A stretch of 10,736 bases of DNA, taken from assembly GCA_011389755.1 (NCBI GenBank), contig JAABTR010000322.1:1-10736 (forward strand), written 5' to 3'. Below, in pieces: positions 1 through 6,381 of the stretch (the first letter of the stretch is position 1; the number at the start of each line of letters is the position of its first letter). This DNA is from Deltaproteobacteria bacterium. Lineage in GTDB: Bacteria > Myxococcota_A > Polyangia > JAAYKL01. A model generated the notes under the pieces. It saw only the letters and a program-made list of their open reading frames with translations. It made no database searches and was not told where the DNA came from. The translations under genes were made by a program, and so were the position numbers.

Positions 1-624
1 GCCTACGCCCTGGGCTTGCGCAATGTGCTGCTCATCACCGGCGACCCTCCCATTTTGGGGGACTATCCACACGCCACCGCCGTCTTCGACGTGGACTCCA
101 TCGGGTTGACCAACATGGTCTCGCGGCTGAATCAGGGCATCGATCTGGGCGGGCGGAGTATCGGTAAACCGACGGGGTTCTTGGTCAGCGTCGGGCTCAA
201 CCCGACGGCGCTCAACCCCGACAAGGAGCTCGGTCGGTTCCATTGGAAGGTCGAAGCCGGGGCCCACGTGGCCATCACCCAGCCGGTCTTCGACGCCGAT
301 CAGCTGCTTCGCTTCCTGGACTCCGTGGAGGCCGCCGGCTTGGACATCCCCATCATCGCCGGGCTGTGGCCGCTTCAGAGCCTGCGCAACGCGGAGTTCT
401 TGGCCAACGAGGTGCCCGGAGTTTCGGTGCCCACGCAGGTTCTCGCCCGCATGGAGCAGGCACGAAACGCCAACAACGAGGTCGAAGAGGGTGAGCGCAT
501 CGCCCTTGAGATTTTCTCCCGGATAAGGCACCGCGTCCGGGGATTGCAAGTCAGCGCGCCTTTTGGAAAAATCGCCTCGGCCGTGCGGGTCCTGGAAGGG
601 GCGCGAGCCAACCTGGGCTCGTAG
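1..624 (+). CDS. Methylenetetrahydrofolate reductase, YitJ-like, 5'-truncated by window edge
   Basis: The reading frame is open from base 1 and ends at TAG 622-624, so only the C-terminal ~207 residues are present. The segment GDPPILGDYPHATAVFDVDS followed by GL, then a KVEAGA..ITQPVFD block, is what I know from the MTHFR-type TIM barrel of YitJ-like proteins. In those, a homocysteine S-methyltransferase domain precedes the reductase domain. MTHFR reduces 5,10-methylene-THF to 5-methyl-THF using FAD and feeds methionine synthesis in the cytoplasm. GDP(P) and the TQPVFD strand are the barrel positions usually lining the flavin/folate site. Whether this copy is the bifunctional fusion or a stand-alone reductase cannot be told, because the N-terminus lies outside. 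An internal TTG at 16 is not a credible start, since the conserved barrel is already under way. The glycosyltransferase gene begins 18 bp after the stop, so the two are probably cotranscribed. Confidence 0.85.
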   Translation, partial: AYALGLRNVLLITGDPPILGDYPHATAVFDVDSIGLTNMVSRLNQGIDLGGRSIGKPTGFLVSVGLNPTALNPDKELGRFHWKVEAGAHVAITQPVFDADQLLRFLDSVEAAGLDIPIIAGLWPLQSLRNAEFLANEVPGVSVPTQVLARMEQARNANNEVEEGERIALEIFSRIRHRVRGLQVSAPFGKIASAVRVLEGARANLGS

Positions 625-642
625 CGAGACCGCGAGGGAGAG

Positions 643-1710
643 ATGGGCAAAGGTCATCTGAAAATCATGTTCGCTCACCACCGCTGGTGGTATCCGACCT
701 TTGTCAACGGCGCGGATATCGCAAACCACGAGTTCGCCACCAAGTTTCGGCAGCGGGGCAACGAGGTCAAGGTGGTGGGGATCACGCCGCCGGGCGGCCG
801 CAGCAGGCTCAGCTACAGGCGCTATTCGGCAGAAGGCGTGCCGGTCTGTCTCGTAACGAGCGAGTTTGTCAAATCCTTGTCCCGCGAAATCAAGGATTTC
901 AAACCCGACGTGGTCGTCACCTCCTGTCCCGAGCCCAGCTGCAGCCGAGACGACACCACCCGCATGGTGGAGGTCATCAGGCAGCACAAGGTGCCGGTGG
1001 TGCTGTACGCCCACGAGCTCGAGAACACCTTGGATCTGTTCGAAGACGCCCGACAGCACCTCAGCTCAATCGTGACCAACAGCCGCTTCATGTCCGATGA
1101 GATCAAAAAGCGGTGGCCAAAAACGTCGCCCCAGGTCGTCTACCCGGTCCCTGATTGGCACTCCATCGACGCGGGGGGGGCCAGCGGGCCGTTCGTCACC
1201 TTTTTCAACCCGTCGCCCCACAAGGGGATCGGGATCGCCCACACCCTCGTGACCCAGAGGCTCAAGACCCGCCCCTTTTTGTTCGTGGAAGGGTTCATGG
1301 ATCCCGAGGCCCACGGCATCTCCCTCATCCGCTCTGGAAATCTCGTGCACGCGCGGCGGTCGCCCGACGTCGCGACCATCTACGTGATGACGCGGACCGT
1401 GATCGTCCCTTCCCAGTGGCAGGAGCCGTTCGGGCGAATCGCTCTCGAGGCGATGTACAACCACATCCCGGTCATCGCCTCCGCCACAGGGGGCTTATTG
1501 GAGTCGGTGGGCGAAGGCGGGCTGCTCATCGAGAACTATTCAGATGTGGACCGATGGGTGGACGCCCTCGAGCGGCTCGACGACGAGTCAGAGCGCAGGC
1601 GCTGGATCGTGGCGGGAGCGGCCCACGTCCAAAGCTTCTCCCAACGAAAAGAGGTCGACACATTTCTCAACATACTCGGCGAGGCGGCCTCACAGCCCGG
1701 GCCGACGTGA
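643..1710 (+). CDS. GT-B glycosyltransferase, GT4-like
   Basis: A 355-residue protein of usual GT4 length. The C-terminal half carries the family signature: QEPFGRIALEAM (about residues 260-271) is the E-x7-E motif with E261 and E269, followed by PVIASATGGLLESV and GEGGLLI. This is the nucleotide-sugar binding Rossmann domain of retaining GT-B enzymes. The N-terminal acceptor domain starts at KIMFAHHRWW and has FATKFRQRGNEVKVVG, the usual first strand/helix/strand, but it lacks the glycine-rich GG loop seen in many GT4 proteins near residue 20. There is no signal peptide or membrane segment, so it should act in the cytoplasm or at the inner membrane face, transferring a sugar from a nucleotide donor to a glycan or lipid acceptor. 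Donor and acceptor cannot be named. A purine-rich ribosome site GAGGGAGAG sits directly before the ATG at 643, which fixes the start. It follows the reductase gene closely, with no polysaccharide genes in view. Confidence 0.85.
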   Translation: MGKGHLKIMFAHHRWWYPTFVNGADIANHEFATKFRQRGNEVKVVGITPPGGRSRLSYRRYSAEGVPVCLVTSEFVKSLSREIKDFKPDVVVTSCPEPSCSRDDTTRMVEVIRQHKVPVVLYAHELENTLDLFEDARQHLSSIVTNSRFMSDEIKKRWPKTSPQVVYPVPDWHSIDAGGASGPFVTFFNPSPHKGIGIAHTLVTQRLKTRPFLFVEGFMDPEAHGISLIRSGNLVHARRSPDVATIYVMTRTVIVPSQWQEPFGRIALEAMYNHIPVIASATGGLLESVGEGGLLIENYSDVDRWVDALERLDDESERRRWIVAGAAHVQSFSQRKEVDTFLNILGEAASQPGPT

Positions 1711-1780
1711 ATGAACGCGAAACATTGCCACGAGGGCGTCTATCGTTTAAGGATGGGACGCTGACAAAAAAAATGAGCCC

Positions 1781-2242
1781 ATGCCAGACGTCAAGATGAA
1801 AAAGATCGAGCTGCTCTTCGGTATCAAGGCCGAGCAGTCTCTGCGAGACGCGATCCGAGAGCACAGCGAGAAGGGCGGGGACGCCCAAAACCCGCTGGAG
1901 CTTTGTCCCGTCGGACAAAAGGACTGGATCGCCGGCCGGCGCATCGGCGCGATCATCGGCTTCGGCGAGTGCGAGAAGTCGGCGCGCTCGGTCATGCAGA
2001 GGCTCGTTCGCCTCAAGTCCTATCAGCGCATTCGCAGGGAAAACATCCGCCTCTACGCGGTCAAACCGCCGGTCCCGGTGTTCAAAGAGCCTGCGCCCGA
2101 AGAGGACAAGGACCCCGCCAACGAGGACGGCTCGGTGACCTGCCCGGTCTGCGAGGCCCACATCCACCGCTACAACGCTCAGTATGACCCCGACGGCAAG
2201 CTCGTGGGCTGCTATCTCTGCCGGGGCGAGAGCCGCCGCTAA
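1781..2242 (+). CDS. Small orphan protein with C-terminal two-CxxC zinc ribbon
   Basis: I do not recognise a family. The 153-residue product has a charged, mostly helical N-terminal part (about 1-95), a Pro/Glu/Asp-rich linker (about 96-117), and a tail with CPVC at 121-124 and CYLC at 144-147. The 19-residue gap between the pairs suits a zinc ribbon. Cys42 and Cys64 in the N-terminal part are further possible ligands. No signal peptide or transmembrane segment is seen, so it is probably cytoplasmic; a nucleic-acid or protein-binding role is inference only. The start is uncertain. ATG 1781 and ATG 1796 are in frame, and neither has a clear Shine-Dalgarno; the leader is A-rich with a run of eight A. 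A nine-triplet reading frame (ATG 1773 to TGA 1799) overlaps ATG 1796 as ATGA, which would favour the later start if it is translated. The 70-bp gap from the glycosyltransferase leaves room for its own promoter. Confidence 0.7.
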   Translation: MPDVKMKKIELLFGIKAEQSLRDAIREHSEKGGDAQNPLELCPVGQKDWIAGRRIGAIIGFGECEKSARSVMQRLVRLKSYQRIRRENIRLYAVKPPVPVFKEPAPEEDKDPANEDGSVTCPVCEAHIHRYNAQYDPDGKLVGCYLCRGESRR

Positions 2243-2302
2243 CGCCGGGCCGTCTTCGCATTAAAAAATGCGCCTCCGTCCACGATCGTTGACAGGTGCG
2301 CC

Positions 2303-2330
2303 TTGTCCCAGCCCGGGGTCGCAGGATAAT
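2303..2330 (+). promoter_or_regulatory. Candidate sigma-70-type promoter for the propeller/barrel operon
   Basis: TTGTCC (2303-2308), a 16-bp spacer and GATAAT (2325-2330) match the housekeeping consensus at 4/6 and 5/6. It lies in the 225-bp gap before the lipoprotein gene at 2468 and would give a leader of about 130 nt. It is an alternative to, or acts together with, the sigma-54-like site further downstream. Confidence 0.4.
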
Positions 2331-2381
2331 CTCTAAACTATTTTCGGCTCCTTTGGATTGCGTGGCCGCCGCACAAACGGA

Positions 2382-2397
2382 TGGCACACGACGTGCA
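2382..2397 (+). promoter_or_regulatory. Candidate sigma-54 (-24/-12) promoter
   Basis: TGGCAC at 2382-2387 matches the -24 element exactly. GTGCA at 2393-2397 stands in for TTGCA at -12 with one mismatch. The invariant GG (2383-2384) and GC (2395-2396) are separated by the required 10 bp. Transcription would begin near 2408, about 60 nt before the ATG at 2468. Sigma-54 genes are frequent in deltaproteobacterial and myxobacterial genomes, but one such match can occur by chance. Confidence 0.4.
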
Positions 2398-2423
2398 ACG
2401 ATTTGCGACGCGGCTCGAGGCAC

Positions 2424-2438
2424 CGAGCACAGTGCTCG
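2424..2438. promoter_or_regulatory. Perfect 15-bp palindrome in the leader of the propeller operon
   Basis: CGAGCAC-A-GTGCTCG is a perfect 7-bp inverted repeat around a single central A. It lies 16 bp downstream of the transcript start predicted from the -24/-12 site and 29 bp before the start codon. It could be a dimeric repressor operator, or in RNA a 6-bp stem with a CAG loop just ahead of the ribosome site. Confidence 0.45.
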
Positions 2439-2455
2439 AAACCCCACAGCCGGGC

Positions 2456-2462
2456 AAGGAGG
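2456..2462 (+). promoter_or_regulatory. Shine-Dalgarno that fixes the start of lipoprotein A
   Basis: AAGGAGG lies 5 nt before ATG 2468. It selects this ATG over the in-frame ATG at 2381, which would put 29 non-hydrophobic residues ahead of the lipoprotein signal peptide. Confidence 0.85.
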
Positions 2463-2467
2463 ACGCG

Positions 2468-4087
2468 ATGGGAACATCGAGGCGTTTCGCCCTTATTTTT
2501 GTGTCATTATCACTCGCGGCGCTCCCCCTCGGGGGGTGTTCGGCGGACGATGCCGATTATGCCAAGGACGGGCGGGGGGACGACAGCTGGGACGGCGACT
2601 ACGAACCGGCACCGGGTGCCGGAGAAGGCGGAGGGGAAGGCGAAGGGGAGGGCGAGGGAGAAGGCGAAGAGCTGCCGCCCGAGATCGAGGAGCCGGCGAA
2701 CTTCAAGGTCCCTCGGGGATCGGGCCGCTTCGTCTTCGTACCGGATGAGACCAACGACGCCGTCGTGGTGGTCGACTCCGAGACCCTGGAGCTGGAGGTC
2801 GTGCCCGTGGGAAGCCACCCGACACACGTTGTGCCGCTCGGCGACAAGAATGTCGCGGCGGTGATCAACGTCGGCTCCGACGAGGTCACCATCTTGCGAG
2901 CGGCGCCCGGTCAACCCACCGAGACCGTCGATGTCGAGGTCCGTCCCGACACCAACGCCCTGGCCGCCACATCGGACGGGGCCTACATCGTCGCGTACTG
3001 GGACCCCCGGCTCGAGGAGAGCCCGATAACCCCGAGCACCGATCAGGAGATCACCATCATCTCGACCGGCAAAGGGCAGGAGCAGGGTTACCACATGACG
3101 GTCGGGATGCACCCGTGGGACGTGGTCTTCGATGAGGAAGACACCACCGCCTTCGTGCTCACCGAGAGCGGCATCAACATCATCGACCTCTCGGCGCTGG
3201 CGAAACAAAAAATGCCCCCCATCGTGTCTCCCTTCGAGAGCGGCTCTTTCGACCCTCATTCGGCCGATCTGGAGATCATCCCGGACGGCTCCACCGTCCT
3301 GGCCCGCAAAGACGGCGAGGCGTCGCTGGTCGTCGCTTCGCTCCTCGGAGACGGCGCTCAGAGCACCTACGAGCTCCCCTCCCCGCCCACCGATCTCGAC
3401 GTGGCGCCCGACGGCAGCTACGGGATGATGGTCCTTCGAGCGACGAGCCAGATCGCCTACTTCTCCTTGCCCATCGAGGGGGACGAGCCGTTTGAGTTTC
3501 TCGACCTCGGCGACGCGCTCGTAGGCGTGGCCAGCATCGCCTCAGACTCCCAAAGCGCCGTGGTCTACACCACCTTGGACGACGCGCAAAACTCAGCTGA
3601 CACCCGCAGGCTCATACACTTATCCGGCTTTGGAGCGGGCGCCTCGGTCCGCTCTGTGGTTCTGGAGCGGGGAATCCACTCGGTGGCGGTGAGCCCCGAC
3701 TCGCAGTCGGCCATCGTGGTGCACGACCCGGCCAAGGCTTCGGGCCAGAGCCCCTACGCCTACACCCTGGTCGCGCTGCCGCAGCTGCAGGTCAAGCTCC
3801 AGAATCTCGCGACCTCGCCGGGTCAGCTCCTCGTGACCCCGGCCGGAGATTTCGGCTTCTTGCTCATGCCCTCGGAGTTCCGCTCCGAGGTTATCGATCT
3901 GCGCTCGTTCATCGTCGACTCCCTCGACCTGGGCTCCGAGCCCACCGCGGCCGGCTACGCCCGGGCAACGAACAAGGTCTTCATCTCCCAAGATCACCCG
4001 GCCGGCAGGATGACCTTCGTGGATCTCGAGGAAGGCTCCACCAAAACCCTCACCGGATACAGGTTGAACGATGAAATCGAATACTGA
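2468..4087 (+). CDS. Lipoprotein with Gly-Glu stalk and beta-propeller (propeller A)
   Basis: The 539-residue product begins with a lipoprotein signal peptide: SRR, a hydrophobic run, and lipobox LGGC with Cys24 as the lipidated residue. Residues 25-50 are acidic. Residues 52-68 are a (Gly-Glu)n spacer, a common way to hold a domain away from the membrane. From about residue 83 the protein is a series of YVTN/NHL-like beta-propeller strands: GRFVFVPDETNDAVVVVDSE, EITIISTGK, FVLTESGINIIDL, DLDVAPDGSYGMMVL and SVAVSPDSQSAIVVHD. The recurring 'DG/DS...V' turn followed by a 'VVD/IIDL' strand supports a propeller of six or seven blades. The blade count is an estimate. No catalytic motif is visible, so it is probably a binding or scaffold protein at the outer membrane (Ser follows Cys24). 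It overlaps the next gene by 17 bp and heads the operon. Confidence 0.8.
   Translation: MGTSRRFALIFVSLSLAALPLGGCSADDADYAKDGRGDDSWDGDYEPAPGAGEGGGEGEGEGEGEGEELPPEIEEPANFKVPRGSGRFVFVPDETNDAVVVVDSETLELEVVPVGSHPTHVVPLGDKNVAAVINVGSDEVTILRAAPGQPTETVDVEVRPDTNALAATSDGAYIVAYWDPRLEESPITPSTDQEITIISTGKGQEQGYHMTVGMHPWDVVFDEEDTTAFVLTESGINIIDLSALAKQKMPPIVSPFESGSFDPHSADLEIIPDGSTVLARKDGEASLVVASLLGDGAQSTYELPSPPTDLDVAPDGSYGMMVLRATSQIAYFSLPIEGDEPFEFLDLGDALVGVASIASDSQSAVVYTTLDDAQNSADTRRLIHLSGFGAGASVRSVVLERGIHSVAVSPDSQSAIVVHDPAKASGQSPYAYTLVALPQLQVKLQNLATSPGQLLVTPAGDFGFLLMPSEFRSEVIDLRSFIVDSLDLGSEPTAAGYARATNKVFISQDHPAGRMTFVDLEEGSTKTLTGYRLNDEIEY
2621..2668 (+). repeat. Imperfect GGNGAR hexamer repeat encoding the Gly-Glu stalk
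   Basis: Eight hexamer-length units of the type GGNGAR encode alternating Gly and Glu, with one Gly-Gly unit. The third codon base varies between units, so selection appears to act on the protein stalk rather than on recent DNA slippage alone. Length variation between strains would be expected here. Confidence 0.7.
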
Positions 4088-5633
4088 AACGAAGCGAACC
4101 GGGAAGCCTCTGTTCGCCGGGTTTTTTGCCGTCGCCCCGGCGCTGCTTATTTTTCTCGCCTGTGATCCGAGCGGTCGCTACGACGACGCTCCAGCGGTGA
4201 AGACCCGGTACACCGTCGCAGACGGGGTGGTTTTGTGGGAGACCTCGAAAGAGCGCCTCGTCCACATCGAGGCCGACGTCGACGACCCGAAGGTCACGCA
4301 GCTCTTTCGAGCACAACCAGGCGCTGACATAAAATGGGTCGTTCCCGGACCAGGCGGTGATTCGGCCTCGCAGCTGTTCGTCTTAACCGTCCCCGAGGAT
4401 GTCCGCGACGACTCGGCGAAGGTGGCGCTGCACCGTCTGCCGATCGGCAAGGGCGCGGCCGCCCGCTGGGAGACGGGCAAAACATTTGCGAACATCGTCT
4501 TCGATCCCACGGGTCGCTACGGGGTCTTGTCCCACGGCAGCGCCTCCTCTTCGGGCGGCCTGACGAACCCCGGGGAGATCGCCGTCATCGACCTCGAAAA
4601 CCCCGGCGACAAGCCCCTGTTCCACGACCTCTACACGGCGGGACGCAGCACGAGACGGTTCGTCTTCGCGGGCCCGGTCGACATCGCCGGGAAGACCCGC
4701 CAGCTCGGCATCGTCTTCGCAGAAGGGGCGGTGAAGCTCTTCGACATCGCCGACCTCGACGCGGCGCTGCCGCTCATCCCCATGACCGCCCAAGACGACG
4801 GGCGTTCGATCACGCCGACTCAGGCGATCGCTTTGAGCCAAAAAAACGCAGCCTCAGCGCGGCTGTTCATCCGAGCCCAGGGCTCTCGAGACATCTACGA
4901 CGTCACCCTGGCCGAAGATCCCCAAAAAGAGCACGAGGTCTTCGCCACCCTCAACCAGCACGAGACCGGCTATGACCCCTTGGACATGCTGGTCACCAGG
5001 GACTCCCAGAGGCTGATGCTCCTGACTCTCACCCAGTCGCGAGGGCTCCGGGTAGTGGACGCAGACACCGGCGCGGGCTTCGACATCCCGCTCGCGGACC
5101 GGCCCTCGCGCATGACACTTCGAGGCGGCGAAGCGCTCATCTTCGGCGCGTCCCGGGCTGTGCACTTCGTGACCCTCGAAGGCCTGTGGACCCAGAAGGG
5201 TTCCAACATCGAGACGATCTACCTCCCGGTGAGCGTCGCAGGAGAGCTCGTCTCGGACGAAGCTCGGATGGTCTTTGAGGGAAAGGACGACTCACTGGTT
5301 CTGCTTGATCTGGAGGCCCGCCGGGCCACCCGTCTGGACGGTGCTTCCGGCGAGGAGAGCCCGCCGAGGATGTGGAACGGTCACCTGTACTTTCCGCAAA
5401 AAGAGCTCATCGACGTGGTGGAGCTCAAGAGCGGCCGCGTGGAGCAGCTCTATCTCGACGACTGGATCGAGGGGTTGTCGCTGGTCCCGAGCGCCAAGAC
5501 CGGCGTCGTATGGCACGGCGCCTGGACCGGACGCGCCACGCTTTTTTCCTTGGAAGACCCCAGCCGCGCCAAATCGGTGGTGCTCGACGGGATCTGGCTC
5601 GACGGCTTCTTGGGCCAGGGGGGTAAAAAATGA
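4071..5633 (+). CDS. Lipoprotein, probable beta-propeller (propeller B)
   Basis: The 520-residue product has a hydrophobic N-terminal segment (about residues 14-29) ending in IFLAC, with Cys31 as the likely lipidation site. The -3 residue is Phe, so the lipobox is slightly atypical. Asp32 is at +2, which in enterobacteria favours inner-membrane retention; whether that rule holds here is unknown. The body is beta-rich, with propeller-like units: FDPTGRYGVLSHG then GEIAVIDLENP (about 144-177), GLRVVDADTG (325-334), DSLVLLDLEARRATRL (407-422) and DVVELKSGRVEQLYL (448-462). No catalytic motif is recognised. The start ATG lies inside propeller A's last codons (17-bp overlap), and the stop shares ATGA with the barrel gene, so translation is probably coupled both ways. 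No strong Shine-Dalgarno precedes it, consistent with coupling. It and propeller A may be distant paralogues, though they do not align obviously by eye. Confidence 0.75.
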   Translation: MKSNTETKRTGKPLFAGFFAVAPALLIFLACDPSGRYDDAPAVKTRYTVADGVVLWETSKERLVHIEADVDDPKVTQLFRAQPGADIKWVVPGPGGDSASQLFVLTVPEDVRDDSAKVALHRLPIGKGAAARWETGKTFANIVFDPTGRYGVLSHGSASSSGGLTNPGEIAVIDLENPGDKPLFHDLYTAGRSTRRFVFAGPVDIAGKTRQLGIVFAEGAVKLFDIADLDAALPLIPMTAQDDGRSITPTQAIALSQKNAASARLFIRAQGSRDIYDVTLAEDPQKEHEVFATLNQHETGYDPLDMLVTRDSQRLMLLTLTQSRGLRVVDADTGAGFDIPLADRPSRMTLRGGEALIFGASRAVHFVTLEGLWTQKGSNIETIYLPVSVAGELVSDEARMVFEGKDDSLVLLDLEARRATRLDGASGEESPPRMWNGHLYFPQKELIDVVELKSGRVEQLYLDDWIEGLSLVPSAKTGVVWHGAWTGRATLFSLEDPSRAKSVVLDGIWLDGFLGQGGKK

Positions 5634-6322
5634 AATCCACTGTAAGAGCTGCCTTTTTTCTTTCTTTGTTCTCCATGGCCGCGGCGGCGAGCGCGAACAC
5701 GCTCGAGCTCGGAGCCTTTTTCGGGCCTCAGATGGTTCACGACACCCGGTATGAGGCCTTCTCGGACAACGATCTGAACACCTTTGCCGTCGGCGCCGAC
5801 CTGCGAGCCGAGGTCGCCGACTTCGAGGGGTTCAAGCTGCTTCCCGTCCTTGGGTACCGGTTTTTTCGGGATCAGGGCTCGCCCTTTTTTATGAACACCA
5901 CCTTCTGGGGACACGATTTCAACGCGGGGCTGCGCGTCCGAAAGGGTCTGCTCAGCTGGATGGGGCTGTTCGTCGAGGCGCGCGGGGGGCTCTTTTGGGG
6001 CCGCGTGCTCGGCGACGCCTACGTCCAGGGCCCTGTCGTCAAAGCCCTGTACCGCGATGACGCGGCCACGTGGACGGCCGGCGGCGCAGGAGGCGTCGAG
6101 TTTCGCATCTCGCCGAGCTATTTGCGGTCCCGAGGCATCGATAAGTTCAACTTCGGCGGCGAGCTGTCCGCCGGATATCTGCGCCGCGGCGATCTGAAGC
6201 TTAAGCCCAAGCTCGAGAGCGGGGGCGAGAACGCCTTGGAGACGACAGATTCCAGCCCCTGGGGCCGCGTCAACACCTCCGCGGCGGTTATCCAGATGGC
6301 CTTCGTCGTGCACTTCTTCTAA
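5630..6322 (+). CDS. Outer-membrane beta-barrel protein with signal peptide
   Basis: The 230-residue product opens with a Sec signal peptide: KSTVR, a hydrophobic core, and an ASA cleavage site at residues 20-22, giving mature Asn23. The mature part of about 208 residues has alternating aromatic/hydrophobic strands ending in aromatic girdle-like residues, for example LELGAFFGPQ, LLPVLGYRFFRD, GLFVEARGGLFWG, GGELSAGYLRR and VIQMAFVVHFF. The final residue is Phe, the usual C-terminal signal for BAM-mediated insertion. The size fits a small barrel of about 8-10 strands, like the OmpA/OmpW or PagP size class. It is unlikely to be a large porin. Its ATG overlaps propeller B's TGA (ATGA), making it the third member of the coupled operon. 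A role as the outer-membrane anchor or partner of the two lipoproteins is inferred from the gene order. No specific family was recognised. Confidence 0.75.
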   Translation: MKSTVRAAFFLSLFSMAAAASANTLELGAFFGPQMVHDTRYEAFSDNDLNTFAVGADLRAEVADFEGFKLLPVLGYRFFRDQGSPFFMNTTFWGHDFNAGLRVRKGLLSWMGLFVEARGGLFWGRVLGDAYVQGPVVKALYRDDAATWTAGGAGGVEFRISPSYLRSRGIDKFNFGGELSAGYLRRGDLKLKPKLESGGENALETTDSSPWGRVNTSAAVIQMAFVVHFF

Positions 6323-6343
6323 TTGAATTTCTATGATACCCTG

Positions 6344-6372
6344 CGTGGACCGCGGGCGAGATGCCCGCCACG
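6344..6372 (+). promoter_or_regulatory. Strong RNA hairpin abutting the DDAH ribosome site
   Basis: CGTGG (6344-6348) pairs with CCACG (6368-6372), and CGGGC (6353-6357) pairs with GCCCG (6363-6367). There is a 4-nt bulge (ACCG) on one side and a GAGAT loop. The ten pairs are nearly all GC. The foot of the stem touches the AAAGGA ribosome site. No T-run follows, so it is not a classical terminator. It could set ribosome access, protect a processed transcript end, or dampen read-through from the barrel operon. Confidence 0.4.
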
Positions 6373-6378
6373 AAAGGA
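6373..6378 (+). promoter_or_regulatory. Shine-Dalgarno supporting the DDAH start at 6382
   Basis: AAAGGA ends 3 nt before ATG 6382, which is short spacing but usable. With the family's MF(T/K)H-type N-terminus it favours 6382 over the in-frame ATG at 6361, which lies within the hairpin. Confidence 0.5.
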
Positions 6379-6381
6379 ATC

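Noticed and set aside
1711..1764. 17-codon frame just after the glycosyltransferase stop
   Set aside because: Too short, no ribosome site, no recognisable sequence.
2257..2272. CGCATT-AAAA-AATGCG hairpin as terminator of the zinc-ribbon gene
   Set aside because: Only six pairs, half of them AT, and no T-run follows.
2289..2294. Perfect TTGACA (-35)
   Set aside because: No -10-like hexamer at 16-18 bp; the sequence there is CCCGGG-rich.
2381..2467. Upstream extension of propeller A to ATG 2381
   Set aside because: It would place 29 polar residues before the signal peptide, overlaps the -24/-12 and palindrome elements, and lacks a ribosome site; AAGGAGG directly precedes ATG 2468.
2510..3259. 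Long minus-strand open frame opposite propeller A
   Set aside because: A by-product of GC-rich codon bias; its product is low-complexity His/Asp/Val/Gly sequence, while the plus frame has a signal peptide and propeller strands.
5450..6313. Long minus-strand open frame opposite propeller B and the barrel
   Set aside because: It spans two coupled plus-strand genes that have clear signal and barrel features; its product has no recognisable pattern.
6361..6381. ATG 6361 as the DDAH start
   Set aside because: It adds seven residues not seen in the family, lies inside a strong hairpin, and AAAGGA precedes ATG 6382.
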